64,000 nt of DNA from Novipirellula artificiosorum (GTDB lineage Bacteria > Planctomycetota > Planctomycetia > Pirellulales > Pirellulaceae), in NCBI RefSeq assembly GCF_007860135.1, contig NZ_SJPV01000008.1:82274-146273 (forward strand), written 5' to 3'. The notes beneath the pieces are model-generated. The model made no database searches, was not told where the DNA came from, and was given only the letters and a program-made list of their open reading frames with translations. Positions 45,159 through 55,298 of the stretch are shown here, in pieces (the stretch's first letter is position 1; every line of letters starts with the position of its first letter). Both the position numbers and the translations under genes were made by a program.

Positions 45159-46493
45159 TTACTGATCGATTCTTGCCAAACATGCATTCACGTCTGCGAT
45201 GATCTGCGTTGCAGTTGCCCGATCCGAATAGGGGACCATTTGATCGGGCGGAATTCGCTGACACAGTTCTCTGGCGTTGAAAAAATGTTTGCGAGCAGCA
45301 TCCAATTGTCCTCTCTTGTGTTGGATTGAGCCACAAAGAAAATGAACCATTATGGCGGAACGGTCCAAAAACAGGGCGCGTTGCACCGCCAGAAACGCTC
45401 CTGTCGGACTGCCGGTGGTCAACAGCAACTTTGCCTGTAAAAAATGCAATTCGGCGACGAGTGGGTTTTTTTCGACGGCTGTCGAGCAAACTTCGAGTGC
45501 CGCTTCTTGGTCCGAGCGAGAAAGAGCTTGGATTTGACGGACAATGGAGTCCGAACCCCTTGGCGTGCTCGATGCAGGTTGGGGTGGCGGTGGCGGTTCC
45601 CTTTTCGCTTTGTTGGTCAACCGAGGAGCCGCTGATGGATCTGCCTTGGCCGATTTCATGTCGGGCAGCAAAGTCAGTCGGCGCTGATAGAACGAGCCGA
45701 ACTCTGTCATGGTCGGCACAAAGTCCGCCATGTCGGACAATATCGGGTCACCGGAGGCCGTGACCAACCAACCACCAGGCCTCAAACATCGAAACAACCG
45801 GTCGGCAATTGCAGCGTTCGTGCTCGCGTCAAAATAGATCAGCACATTTCGACAGAAGATCAAGTCCAAGTTCTGTGTTCTCGACGCGCCGCTTGGGTAT
45901 CCATCCGATGCAAGGTTCAATTGAGCGAATTGAACCCGCTTTCGAATGAGTGGATTCAGACGCAAGCAATCGTTATCGCATTGAGTGACGTAGGGCCCGA
46001 CATGCGACATCGCCTCGCCTCGGAAAGACCAACGTCGATACGTTGCCTCGCGAGCGTTTGCAATCGCCTCACGCGAAATGTCAGTTCCGAGAATGGAGGC
46101 AGGCTGGTGCGTCTCCTCGCAAACGATAGCGAGTGAGTAGGCTTCTTCACCCGAAGCACAGGCCGCAGACCAAGCGTGAAGCATGGTTTGATCACCACGA
46201 CGCATCCGCAACTCGGGGATCACTCGCCTGCGAACAAACTCAAAGTGCTTGGGTTCGCGAAAAAAATAGGTCTCTCCAACCGTAATCTCTTCGACCAATT
46301 CGTGGTAGATCTGCTGGTCATGCTCGATCAACCGAGCGAATTGGACAGGGGATCGAACCTCCACTCGGTCCATCACTCGCAAGATCGTCGCCCGGATCGC
46401 ATCGGTCTGATCCGAGCGGAAACGGATTCCTGTCAGCCGTTGAACCGTCTGAAGCACTAACTCCAAATCGCGATCGGTCAGCATCGAAGTCAT
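45159..46493 (-). CDS. cheR: Chemoreceptor methyltransferase CheR with C-terminal TPR-like region (WspC-like)
   Basis: 444 aa. The N-terminal helical domain (about 5-75) and the SAM-dependent methyltransferase (about 80-280) are clear: VGETYFFREPKHFEFV, WSAACASGEEAYSLAI (SAM binding), LGTDISREAIANARE, IFCRNVLIYFD. Then a proline-rich linker and an alpha-helical tail (about 330-440) that looks like TPR repeats (VAELHFLQAKLLL, AFLAVQRALFLDRS). CheR-TPR is typical of Wsp-type arrays. The start overlaps the upstream cheW stop by 4 bp. Confidence 0.92.
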   Translation of the reverse strand: MTSMLTDRDLELVLQTVQRLTGIRFRSDQTDAIRATILRVMDRVEVRSPVQFARLIEHDQQIYHELVEEITVGETYFFREPKHFEFVRRRVIPELRMRRGDQTMLHAWSAACASGEEAYSLAIVCEETHQPASILGTDISREAIANAREATYRRWSFRGEAMSHVGPYVTQCDNDCLRLNPLIRKRVQFAQLNLASDGYPSGASRTQNLDLIFCRNVLIYFDASTNAAIADRLFRCLRPGGWLVTASGDPILSDMADFVPTMTEFGSFYQRRLTLLPDMKSAKADPSAAPRLTNKAKREPPPPPQPASSTPRGSDSIVRQIQALSRSDQEAALEVCSTAVEKNPLVAELHFLQAKLLLTTGSPTGAFLAVQRALFLDRSAIMVHFLCGSIQHKRGQLDAARKHFFNARELCQRIPPDQMVPYSDRATATQIIADVNACLARIDQ

Positions 46494-47017
46494 TGCATCG
46501 AATGCCCCGTTGAGGTGCCGGACGATGAAAGGGACAGCAATTCAGCGAAATGGTTTTGAGTAACCATGTTTCTTAGATTGATAACGGGAACCAGCCCCAC
46601 GTCCGTCTTGGTGATGAATTCGATGTTGCTCGGCGGGTCAGCCACTTCGGATTCAATCGCCGTCACGTTGCCGCCGCCCTCGGAGTCGACCTGGGCCAAT
46701 TCAACCGCGCGGTCAACATGCAACGCAATGACAAGTCCCCCGGCGTCAACCACAATAAAGTGATGCGAAGGGTGTAGCCGAACCGTTGGCAGTCCCAATA
46801 GATGACGGGTGTTCAAGACTGGCAGCACCTTGCCACGGAGATTGGCGACACCAAGCAACACCTCTGAGGATTGGGGAACGACTGACAACGCTACGGACCG
46901 CAAAACTTCCACGACGATCTCCGAGCGAAGTCCGAAGTAGTGATGATCACATTCAAAGAGGAGGATTTCTGTAGCCAATCGATATCTCGTGCTCGCCGAA
47001 TTCGTTACTCCTTCCAT
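46490..47017 (-). CDS. cheW: CheW-type coupling protein (first, WspB-like)
   Basis: 175 aa from the ATG at 47017. The open frame continues upstream to 47218, but the extra 67 residues show no family similarity. The CheW fold is clear: EILLFECDHHYFGLRSEIVVEVLR, VANLRGKVLPVLNTRHLLGL and the late TKTDVGLVPVINLRNMV. It is the first gene of the minus che operon and overlaps cheR by 4 bp. Confidence 0.85.
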   Translation of the reverse strand: MEGVTNSASTRYRLATEILLFECDHHYFGLRSEIVVEVLRSVALSVVPQSSEVLLGVANLRGKVLPVLNTRHLLGLPTVRLHPSHHFIVVDAGGLVIALHVDRAVELAQVDSEGGGNVTAIESEVADPPSNIEFITKTDVGLVPVINLRNMVTQNHFAELLSLSSSGTSTGHSMQ

Positions 47018-47345
47018 TCTATACGAGATCCGAGGGGCGGTTGGAAGATAATTCGGTGGATCCTCAGCCTGATCCTCGTAACGACCCAACCTACGGCGGT
47101 CTTCACGGAACAGGGTTCTCAATGGATCGATGAAGCCATCGATTGCAAGGAGTTGGAAAACCAACGGACGGAACGGATTCGGCAAAGGGTCGGTGAAGAG
47201 GCGTTTTCGTTGGATCACCTCCGCTGAGGCGAAACGGCTACAATAGGAGCTTCATCTTTCCCGGGCGACATTCACGCGTCCCAAACATCAATACTCGGAC
47301 CTGGCTGAAAAGTACAACGTCCGTCCTCGCTTGAATGGGTGCGCC

Positions 47346-48098
47346 TTGATTGAAGTGATTGATTTCGTTAAACGCTACGGAGACCTTGTCGCCGTGGGAG
47401 GCACGTCGTTTTCCGTTCCGGCAGGCGCGGTTGCTGCGCTGGTCGGCCCCAACGGTGCCGGCAAAACGACAACGATTCGGACGCTTTGTGGGATACTCCG
47501 TCCAACCAGCGGACGGCTGCGGGTTGCGGACGCGGATCTCGCAAGCGAGCCGCTTCTGGTCAAGAAACGCACCGCCTACGTGCCGGATGATCCGCCGCTG
47601 TTTGACACGCTTACGGTGATCGAGCACCTTCAATTCATCGCGTCCGCCTATCGGGTGATGGATTGGCGAGCCGATGCAGACCTGCTTCTGCAACGGTTTA
47701 ACCTAAGCGAAAAAGCAAATACACTCGCCTCGGAGCTTTCGCGTGGAATGCGTCAAAAGGTGGCCATCGCCTGTGCTTACCTGCGACAGCCAAATGTCTT
47801 ATTGCTGGATGAACCGATGACGGGATTGGATCCTCCAAGCATTCGCACACTCAAGCAGACGATTCGCGAACAGTCGCAGCGGGGGGCCACGATTCTTGTT
47901 AGTTCGCACTTGCTGTCGTTGGTGGACGATCTTTGTGACTTCCTGGTGCTGATCCGGGGAGGCAACGTTGTTTTTAGTGGGCCAATGATAGAGGCTCGTT
48001 CACAATTTGGCGGAGTCAGTGGGTCGCTGGAGGAAGTGTTCTTCCGATTGACGGGAGAGTCCGAGGACGCAGAAGTCGGGGCAGTGAGCGATGATTGA
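47346..48098 (+). CDS. ABC transporter ATP-binding protein
   Basis: 250 aa from TTG at 47346 (MIEVIDFVKRYG); an upstream TTG at 47331 would add five residues. Walker A is VGPNGAGKTTTIRTL, the signature is LSRGMRQKVAIA, Walker B is VLLLDEPMTGLDP, and the H-loop follows in LVSSHLLS. This is a DRA/export-type ATPase. It overlaps the permease gene by 8 bp, so the two form one exporter whose cargo is unknown. Confidence 0.9.
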   Translation: MIEVIDFVKRYGDLVAVGGTSFSVPAGAVAALVGPNGAGKTTTIRTLCGILRPTSGRLRVADADLASEPLLVKKRTAYVPDDPPLFDTLTVIEHLQFIASAYRVMDWRADADLLLQRFNLSEKANTLASELSRGMRQKVAIACAYLRQPNVLLLDEPMTGLDPPSIRTLKQTIREQSQRGATILVSSHLLSLVDDLCDFLVLIRGGNVVFSGPMIEARSQFGGVSGSLEEVFFRLTGESEDAEVGAVSDD

Positions 48099-49746
48099 TC
48101 CCGCGTTGACGACTTTGATGCGAATGCTGATGCGTGCGGGGCTCCGCCAAGCGGGACGATTGATCAGGAAACCGTCGGGAGCCATCTTGACGCTGGTGAT
48201 GCTCGTGATGGTGTCGTTCGGACTGATTCCTAGCCTTGTGTTCGCATGGACTTCGGAGGATCCATCCCATTCGATTTTTGCAACGCTCTTGACCGGATCG
48301 ATTCCACTTGTGATGTATGCGATGGCCGCGGCGATGATCGTCACGGGGGCTGGCGACTCGCTTTTGGAACTCAGGCCGCCGGAACTGCAGTTCGTTCTTG
48401 CCGGGCCCTTCACGAACTCACACATTCTTTCTTATCGGCTGCTGACATTGTTGCTCGGATGGATCCCACTTAGCGCGTGTCTTTCGCTTTTCATGCTGCC
48501 CTATTTCGGCAGCTTCCTGGGTGGTTTTCTTTGTCTTGCATTGGGTGGACCGTTCATCGTCTTGATCAGCTTTCAATACACGCTGGTCAAACCCAACCTG
48601 TCATCGGTGACGATCAAGGCGATCCGTTGGATCTCGCTCTTGAGTCTGTTGGTTGTTGCACTTGAGACATCAAGAAGCCTTTGGAACGCGGATGAAGAGT
48701 ACTCCGTTGCGATGATCTCCCAATCGATCAATGATGGATGGGTGGCCCAATGCGTCAGCGTTCCTTTTCTACCTTTCGCAAAGTTGCTACACGGCGAATT
48801 CAGCGTACGCCTTTTGCTCAATGCGTCCATTTGCACCGGATTGGTTGCTTTGGTTGCACTCTGTTGCTACCAGACCAACAGCGGTTTTGCCGAGCTAGCC
48901 GTTGAAGGGGTTGCCAGACGACAAAAGAAGTTGGAACGAATTCGAGGCGGAAATGTATATGGGGTTTCCTCGCGCAAAATGGAACGCGTGCGGCGGGTTC
49001 CCGTATTTGGATGGTTTGGTGGTGTCGGACCGGTCGCTTGGTCACAGATCGTCATGGCAATACGTCGTACGGGACGGTTGATTCCTGCTGTCGTCTTCGT
49101 TGGCGTGGTCGCAGCGGTGTTAGCCGCCACGTTGATGCGTGTCGATCCCAACGTACTCAGTTCGGTGCAGCGGTCCTACGCCGTGCCGATCGCGCTCGCC
49201 GCATCAGCCTATTTGGGATTCCTGATTACGATGACGGCCCAAACCGGGTTTTCTGCAAACCGACGTTTGCTGACATGGTATCAAATGCTGCCCATCCAAC
49301 CGATCTCCATCGCCATCGGAATGGTCGCTGGAACGGGCCTGCTGTTGGTTGCCCTTCAATTGGCGCTTTGTCTTCCCGCCCTCGTCGTGACATCGCAATC
49401 CTGGATCGAGTGTGCGTCCCTTTTCTTTGCCGGTGTCGCGTTTAGCATTGCATTTGCTTCGACCATCAATTTTGTCTCTGCGACCACGGGTTTGCGGCCA
49501 ATGCCCCAAGGGACGCCTGATGTATTTCAGGGCGCGCGCGCAATGATCTATATGTTCGTGCTTGCGATCGCGCTGATTCCGACAATCCTGTTCGGGGGCG
49601 TTATGGCCGGCCTCGCAGGCGCGATGTTGGGTTTGTCGTGGACCGTTTGCTCCATCGCTGCCGGATCGGCCATGTTGAGCCTTCAACCGATCCTCTGGTG
49701 GTTCGCTGGCGAACGTTTCGTCCAAAGCGAACTCGACGGTGACTAG
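48091..49746 (+). CDS. ABC-2-type exporter permease
   Basis: 551 aa with about 10-12 hydrophobic spans (for example AILTLVMLVMVSFGLIPSLVF, AGTGLLLVALQLALCLPALVV, AMIYMFVLAIALIPTILFGG). There is a soluble stretch near 255-310 rich in Arg/Lys. It has no recognisable substrate domain. The overlap with the ATPase gene implies coupled synthesis. Similar two-gene exporters are common in planctomycetes without a known substrate. Confidence 0.8.
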   Translation: MIDPALTTLMRMLMRAGLRQAGRLIRKPSGAILTLVMLVMVSFGLIPSLVFAWTSEDPSHSIFATLLTGSIPLVMYAMAAAMIVTGAGDSLLELRPPELQFVLAGPFTNSHILSYRLLTLLLGWIPLSACLSLFMLPYFGSFLGGFLCLALGGPFIVLISFQYTLVKPNLSSVTIKAIRWISLLSLLVVALETSRSLWNADEEYSVAMISQSINDGWVAQCVSVPFLPFAKLLHGEFSVRLLLNASICTGLVALVALCCYQTNSGFAELAVEGVARRQKKLERIRGGNVYGVSSRKMERVRRVPVFGWFGGVGPVAWSQIVMAIRRTGRLIPAVVFVGVVAAVLAATLMRVDPNVLSSVQRSYAVPIALAASAYLGFLITMTAQTGFSANRRLLTWYQMLPIQPISIAIGMVAGTGLLLVALQLALCLPALVVTSQSWIECASLFFAGVAFSIAFASTINFVSATTGLRPMPQGTPDVFQGARAMIYMFVLAIALIPTILFGGVMAGLAGAMLGLSWTVCSIAAGSAMLSLQPILWWFAGERFVQSELDGD

Positions 49747-49829
49747 CTGGGTAACGCCACTTTCCTCTTCCTACAAGCTCGACGAGGGTCAACCAGCCCA
49801 AGCCGATCCATCCGACGAAAGGACACGCT

Positions 49830-52709
49830 TCACCGACTGTTGCCATCGCTAGCGATCGTGCTGCGTTTCAATTCCGAAATGGACTCGAACAGGGCTGACC
49901 TTCGACGGTCCCATTCTGCTGCGTCAATCGCCTTTGCCGTTTCGGTCACGCGCGGATCGACCGCCCACATCTCTGCAAGAAGCGCTTTCGCTTTCTCAAC
50001 GGCGGCGGCTTGCTCAGGCCCAGCACTCTCGATCGCGTTTTCCAGCGTCGTGATGTACTGATGGTCGGTCACTCCCTCACGAAGATTCTCCCAGTCCAAC
50101 GTGCTGACCATCTCCATTTTGGTTGGGTGGGGTGCGGCCAATGCGAAATAGGGAGCCAAGCGTTCGCCTTCGCGAACACCCACCAAAGCATCTTGGTCGC
50201 CCCAGAAATAGGTCCAGTGCATTTGTGCATTCAGTGGTGTTTGCCATAGCCATAAACCGTTGCAGATTCGGGCGTATTCCGGAGTCACATCGGTTCGCGT
50301 GATGTTGTAGTACGCCAAGCCCACGCCGCCTTTGCTTTCAAGTCTTTCTCGCAACGTCTGGTACGTTCGTTCGTCGTTGTCGATCCAAGTGTCGAGATTT
50401 CGGCCGTGAAAGAAGGGTGCTTCGACGAGCGGTTCGACCAACCGCCACTTGTCCTCTTGCCTTGGGTCAAACGTCAAACCGATGGGATTGTCCGTATATT
50501 CTCGGACGATGTTCGCTGTATACATCCATGGATCGAGACGCTCGCCGATAAAGACTTCATCGCTCCAAAACAGGACCAACGATTTCGGTTTGAGCGCAAA
50601 CTTCTTTTCCAAATCTCTGACTGCCGCCGCACCACGGCTAACGGCATCACGAAATAGCATTTCTTTGGCCTGCAGCGACGGGATGTCGATCGCATGGGGT
50701 TCCTTGAACTCCACACCGATCGTGCGGGCAAGTTGTTCGACCGAGAACTTGATCGCATAAGGCGGGCTCATCGAGTGCTTCATTTGCATCCGAAGCGAAT
50801 GCTCTGCCGCCTCGGTGATGGGCTGGCCAGACGAATCGAAAACGATTCCCTGCCAGAACATCACAGTCCTGGCGCCATGGGCGGCCATGTCCGCGAAGAC
50901 GATCTCGGCCCAGCGAGGATCGGCATCGTCGAGTGAGCCACGCTTGATGTTCAGAAACGCTCCCGCTCGCTCCGCAGGTTGGTCCAACTTAAAATCACCG
51001 ACCGACAAGTTGATCGGAATCGTCGAGACGAGTTGGTCTTTTGATTTCAAAACAAGATCACCTGAATACTCTCCGCTTTGGGTGTCCTCTGGAATGTCGA
51101 TCTTCACAGTGATTAACCGAAGCTGCCCACGGTGGAACACCTTCGGCGGCTCGTTCCAGACAAACCGCCACACGAACAGGGCGTCGTCTTGTGGCCCCTG
51201 GTAGTGGACCGGTTTGAGCATCCGTTGCACCCAACCGATCGAAATGCGATCACCATCGATCACCCCTTTTCGACCTGATAAACGGGTCAGTTGAAGATCG
51301 GGGTGATCAAGCATTTGATTGGCAAATAGCGAGACCGCTACCGCTTTGGTTTCCCCCTTCGCGGCGTGCAACAAGATCGACTGGACCAAGTCGGCACGAC
51401 CAGGCTGCTCTCGCATGTTCGGTGGCTCGGTGATGGAGCCATGGATCCAACCGACGGCGTCTCTTCCAAGAGGGCCTGTGAAATCCGGTTGGAATGGGTC
51501 TCGACGTTGGACGGTTACTGGGGCGACATTTTCAAGTTGGTTGGTGATCGAAACCTGGCCGTGCATCTCGGTATGCTTGGGTGACAAGATGCTGATGACA
51601 TGTTTGCCGCCAGGAACGTCGTCGAATACGTAGACGCCATGAGCATCGGTTCGTTCAATACGACCGAAAGCCTTCACGGGAACATCTTTCAGCGGCTGTG
51701 CATCCCCATCGATGAGTGTTCCTCGCAGTGTGTGCGTGTTTTCACCTGCGAGATCGTCCTCAGCAAATTTGAGAATGCCAAAACGCTTCGGCCTGTGAAA
51801 CTCACCACCCGTGGATGACCAAGCATTCCAGTTCCGCTGGCCCGGTACCTCCGTACGACAAACATTCGCACGCCATAAGGATCCCGGCGTGGGGAAACGG
51901 ATTCCGAGATCCGAGAGGGGAATCTTCACCTCGACATTCCAGTAGTCAAAATGGTGGTACCCACCGACGATTACGCCATCCGCATCCCAAGCGGTTTCGT
52001 TGCCCGGGCCTATCCACTTGCGATCGTAAATGCCGCCTGCTGGATTGACCGCGATTTGATAGTAGGCATCGCCCGAAGTCGGAGGCTGCAGGAAAATCTC
52101 AATGCTATCGCAGCGGTGAATCTCTGGGGCATCATGTCCACTCGGTCCGTGGTGATGCGATTCCTGGCCTCGTTCCACCGCGCGAACAAACAGATAGAGG
52201 TTCTCGGTGTCATGAGCGATTTGAAACTCGGTCGCTTGGGGTGCCCTGCCTCCTGAAATTGCGTTGACGAGGAGGTTTTGTTTGCCGTGTTGCCATACGG
52301 GATCATCGGGTTTGCCATCGATTTTCACTGCCGTGTCGATCTTCGGAACGGTTGCTTGTGGTAAACCGAATCGTGAGGCATCACCGTCGACTTGACGAAA
52401 CTCGCTCGTGTGCTCGTTCGGAACGGTGCGGCTACGGACCGTGTCGTTAAAAAGCCCGACGTTGTCAATCTCGATTGTGCCCGCGTCATAGAGGAAAATC
52501 GAAAGCAGCACCGAATCGACCTTTGATTCCGCAGCGATCGTGAAGGAATAGACCGCGGCTGTCCACGTGTCGACGATGGGTTCTTTGTTCCGAGTGGAGC
52601 TGTAGACGTAGTATTTGCCGCCGGCTTGGTTTGGAAGATTGTTTCCATCCGCGTCACGAAAGATCACACGCAACGAGGGTGATGCCCAGCGCAGATCGTA
52701 GAGTGGCAT
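49830..52709 (-). CDS. CBM9/DUF4091-type glycoside hydrolase-like protein, probably 5'-truncated
   Basis: 959 codons. The frame starts abruptly inside a carbohydrate-binding jelly roll (about 1-90) with no signal peptide. Then a CBM9-like domain (about 118-318, with KIDGKPDDPVWQ), a carboxypeptidase-regulatory-like beta domain (about 330-400, THTLRGTLIDGDAQPL), a beta-sandwich, and a large barrel ending in the DUF4091 motif WENLREGVTDHQYITTLE. Upstream, a sulfatase fragment runs into it out of frame at about 52710, so the Met used here is probably internal to the ancestral protein. It may be a pseudogene, although the 3' 2.9 kb is intact. Confidence 0.7.
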   Translation of the reverse strand: MPLYDLRWASPSLRVIFRDADGNNLPNQAGGKYYVYSSTRNKEPIVDTWTAAVYSFTIAAESKVDSVLLSIFLYDAGTIEIDNVGLFNDTVRSRTVPNEHTSEFRQVDGDASRFGLPQATVPKIDTAVKIDGKPDDPVWQHGKQNLLVNAISGGRAPQATEFQIAHDTENLYLFVRAVERGQESHHHGPSGHDAPEIHRCDSIEIFLQPPTSGDAYYQIAVNPAGGIYDRKWIGPGNETAWDADGVIVGGYHHFDYWNVEVKIPLSDLGIRFPTPGSLWRANVCRTEVPGQRNWNAWSSTGGEFHRPKRFGILKFAEDDLAGENTHTLRGTLIDGDAQPLKDVPVKAFGRIERTDAHGVYVFDDVPGGKHVISILSPKHTEMHGQVSITNQLENVAPVTVQRRDPFQPDFTGPLGRDAVGWIHGSITEPPNMREQPGRADLVQSILLHAAKGETKAVAVSLFANQMLDHPDLQLTRLSGRKGVIDGDRISIGWVQRMLKPVHYQGPQDDALFVWRFVWNEPPKVFHRGQLRLITVKIDIPEDTQSGEYSGDLVLKSKDQLVSTIPINLSVGDFKLDQPAERAGAFLNIKRGSLDDADPRWAEIVFADMAAHGARTVMFWQGIVFDSSGQPITEAAEHSLRMQMKHSMSPPYAIKFSVEQLARTIGVEFKEPHAIDIPSLQAKEMLFRDAVSRGAAAVRDLEKKFALKPKSLVLFWSDEVFIGERLDPWMYTANIVREYTDNPIGLTFDPRQEDKWRLVEPLVEAPFFHGRNLDTWIDNDERTYQTLRERLESKGGVGLAYYNITRTDVTPEYARICNGLWLWQTPLNAQMHWTYFWGDQDALVGVREGERLAPYFALAAPHPTKMEMVSTLDWENLREGVTDHQYITTLENAIESAGPEQAAAVEKAKALLAEMWAVDPRVTETAKAIDAAEWDRRRSALFESISELKRSTIASDGNSR

Positions 52710-52985
52710 GTACCAAGCTCATCAAGCTTATCGAGCAGTCGACCGATGGATGCGTCTAAGTGCTCGATTGCAGCCAGATACATCGCGTTGTGAAAACCCA
52801 CCTCGGGAGCACCTTGGTCACGATACTTCTTTACCAATTCGGGCGGTGCGGAAACCTTGTTGTGCAGTGTGTGGTGCGACAGGTAGTAGAACCAACGGCG
52901 GTCTCGATTCGCTTCGAAAAACTCACAAGCCGAATCGGTTAAGTGATCCACCCATTTGTCCCCTTCGTTCTGTGATCCCTTGTCT
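52710..52985 (-). pseudogene. Internal sulfatase fragment
   Basis: The minus frame ending at 52664 encodes a mid-sulfatase segment: DKWVDHLTDSACEFFEANR, RWFYYLSHHTLHNKVSAP, and AAIEHLDASIGRLLDKLDELG, the conserved helix before the metal-binding SDNG. There the similarity stops and the DUF4091 protein begins. Neither the formylglycine site nor the C-terminal domain is present. Confidence 0.7.
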
Positions 52986-53590
52986 GGCCGATGGAGCTGC
53001 TTCCTTTCCATACAAACCTTCGGCTAACCGCGTGAGCACTTCGTTCACATTCGATTCCGGATCCTGCGAAAAGGCTTGAGCAATGGATAAGTTGGGCAAT
53101 GAACCAAACCTCTTTGGGCAACTGCTGAATGATTTCCGTTCCATCGCCATGCCCTCGCCATCCCCAATCCCAGACCATCACTTTGGCCGATGGGTTTGAC
53201 CGATGCACCCCATTGGTGATTGCTGTATTCACTTCGGCAATGATCTCCGCATCGGTACGGTCTCGGCAACGTGAACTCCTTGATGTCGGCAATGAACTGA
53301 AAGGCCGGTTCGTGCGGTTGGTTCAGCGATGGTCCAAAGTGTTCTGCGACCACTTGTTTGATTTCGGCAGCTCGTTGCTTCGCCGATGCGCTCGGGTTCT
53401 CCCAACGCACCGGAGCACATTTTGGTTTGAGCGAACCGAGTTTAATGAACAGAAAATCGTCTTCTCTCAAGGAAACGGCTAAGTCTTCAGCGGTCCTATC
53501 GAGGAGTATCAGGATCTGTTCGTAGGGCAGCAGGTGCCAATTTCGGCGTAAGATCGTGATGTACCCGCGATCTCGCCAATCGGGAAGCAC
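52985..53590 (-). pseudogene. Frameshifted secreted-glycosidase-like remnant
   Basis: Three consecutive pieces of what reads as one protein occur in three different frames. From 53590 to about 53265: GYITILRRNWHLLPYEQIL ... SLREDDFLFIKLGSLKPKC. To about 53105: RTDAEIIAEVNTAITNGVHR and AKVMVWDWGWRGHGDG. To about 52985: QAFSQDPESNVNEVLTRLAE, then GLYGKEAAPSAR. The start of the gene is missing or degenerate. The family is a planctomycete glycoside-hydrolase-like group I recognise only by style. Confidence 0.6.
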
Positions 53591-54015
53591 CTTCTCGACT
53601 CGTTTGAGTCAAACATGGATGTTAGCTTGGTAGCGCCACTTTGTGTACGATTCACCGTCATTGGCTGAATCAATCTCGGTCGGAGTCTGGCTTGCACTTC
53701 CAGCCCCGGATGCGCTCACGCGATCCGGCCAATGGCTGAAATGCCTGCGGCATGAAAGATAACACAAATCCATCCGTCATTTGATTGACAGTGTAATACG
53801 TTGAACTTATGTGTTTGCGCGATTATTCGGGCTAGGATCTCGAGAAATGGAATACACCCTGAGCATTCAACAAATAGCGTGGTTTTTGGCCGGTTCTATG
53901 AAAGCAATTTGCCGTCTGCTATAAAAGTGTTTCCTTCCGAGTGAACGTAGATGCTTCCAGACAACGTTCCCAAGTCTCCCGCCCGCTAACGGTCCAACCA
54001 CGTTAGGATTCGATT
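53591..54015. other. Intergenic region with a possible promoter
   Basis: No gene seen. TTGACA at 53785-53790 and TATGTG at 53808-53813 (17-bp spacing, plus strand) make a possible sigma-70-like promoter about 200 bp before the UROD-family gene. Confidence 0.3.
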
Positions 54016-55272
54016 ATGGATGGCCGCCAACGTCTCGATGCCACATTGAATCATCGGCAACCGGATCGCGTGTGTGTTGATTTTGGAGCAACCTTTGTCA
54101 CGGGCGTTCATGTCGCCGTTGTCGACAAACTCCGTAAAGCCGTTCTTGGTGATCCCGAGTACCGAGTTCGAGTCATCGAACCGTATCAAATGCTGGGTGA
54201 GATTGATGACGAACTTCGTGATGCACTTGGTATTGATGTCGTTGGACATTTAACACGAAAAAGCATCTTCGGTACGGACGAGTCGGACTGGAAACCGTTC
54301 ACCATGTTCGATGGCTGCAAAGTCCTGGTGCCTCACAACTTCAATACGACCGTTGAACCCGGTTCGGGTGATCTGCTGATTTATCCTGAAGGCGATCGAT
54401 CCTGCGCACCGTCGGGGCGGATGCCGAAAGGCGGCTATTTTTTCGACTCCATCATCCGCCAACATCCGATCGATGAAGCGACGTTGGACCCCAACGACAA
54501 CTTGGAAGAATTCAAACGGTTTGATCAACAGGACGTGGCGTTTTACCAACAAGTCAAGCATTGGTTCGATCAACGAAGCCAAGCCGGCAGCATCGTCATC
54601 GTTCCAGGCTCTGCCATGGGCGACATCGCTTTGGTTCCCGCGCCGTTTTTGAAAGACCCCAAAGGCATTCGCGACATTGCCGAATGGTACATGTCAACCG
54701 CAATGCGGACCGATTACGTCCATGCCATCTTTGAAAAACAATGTGAAATTGCGTTGGAGAACATCCGCCAAATGATTGATATTCTGGGCGACAGCGTGCA
54801 GTCGGCCGTCATTACGGGAACCGACTTTGGGATGCAGACCGGCGCAATGATTTCCAACGCCAGCTACCGCGATCTGTTTCAGCCCTATCACAAAAAGATC
54901 AACGATTTGATCCATCGTGAAAGCAACTGGAAAACGTTTATCCATTCCTGTGGCAGCGTATGGACGCTCATTCCCGACTTTATCGAAGCGGGCTTTGACA
55001 TTCTCAACCCGGTACAGTGTTCTGCGGCCGAAATGGATCCTCGTCGGCTAAAAGCGACCTTTGGTAACGACATCGTTTTCTGGGGTGGTGGAGTTGATAC
55101 GCAGAAGACACTTGCCTTCGGTACACCCGACGAGGTCTACAACGAAGTTCGCGAGCGAATCGAGATTTTTAACGACGGAGGCGGGTTCGTCTTCAATGCG
55201 ATCCACAATGTCCAAGGTAACGTGTCGATTGAAAACGTTCGAGCGATGTTTAATGCGATCCACGACAGTTGA
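54016..55272 (+). CDS. Uroporphyrinogen decarboxylase-family protein (methyltransferase-like)
   Basis: 418 aa. The start MDGRQRLDATLNHRQPDRVCVDFG is typical of the UROD-like branch (MtaA/MtbA-like and planctomycete homologues) and not of HemE. The later segments FIHSCGSVWTLIPDFIEAGFDILNPVQ and GGGVDTQKTLAFGTPDEV are the conserved barrel end; the Cys in HSCGS and His are usual metal-site positions of this group. The reaction is unknown; relatives often sit in sugar-catabolic loci. A sugar transporter gene follows after 26 bp. Confidence 0.87.
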   Translation: MDGRQRLDATLNHRQPDRVCVDFGATFVTGVHVAVVDKLRKAVLGDPEYRVRVIEPYQMLGEIDDELRDALGIDVVGHLTRKSIFGTDESDWKPFTMFDGCKVLVPHNFNTTVEPGSGDLLIYPEGDRSCAPSGRMPKGGYFFDSIIRQHPIDEATLDPNDNLEEFKRFDQQDVAFYQQVKHWFDQRSQAGSIVIVPGSAMGDIALVPAPFLKDPKGIRDIAEWYMSTAMRTDYVHAIFEKQCEIALENIRQMIDILGDSVQSAVITGTDFGMQTGAMISNASYRDLFQPYHKKINDLIHRESNWKTFIHSCGSVWTLIPDFIEAGFDILNPVQCSAAEMDPRRLKATFGNDIVFWGGGVDTQKTLAFGTPDEVYNEVRERIEIFNDGGGFVFNAIHNVQGNVSIENVRAMFNAIHDS

Positions 55273-55298
55273 CACCCACGACGGGCCCTTAAGATCCG

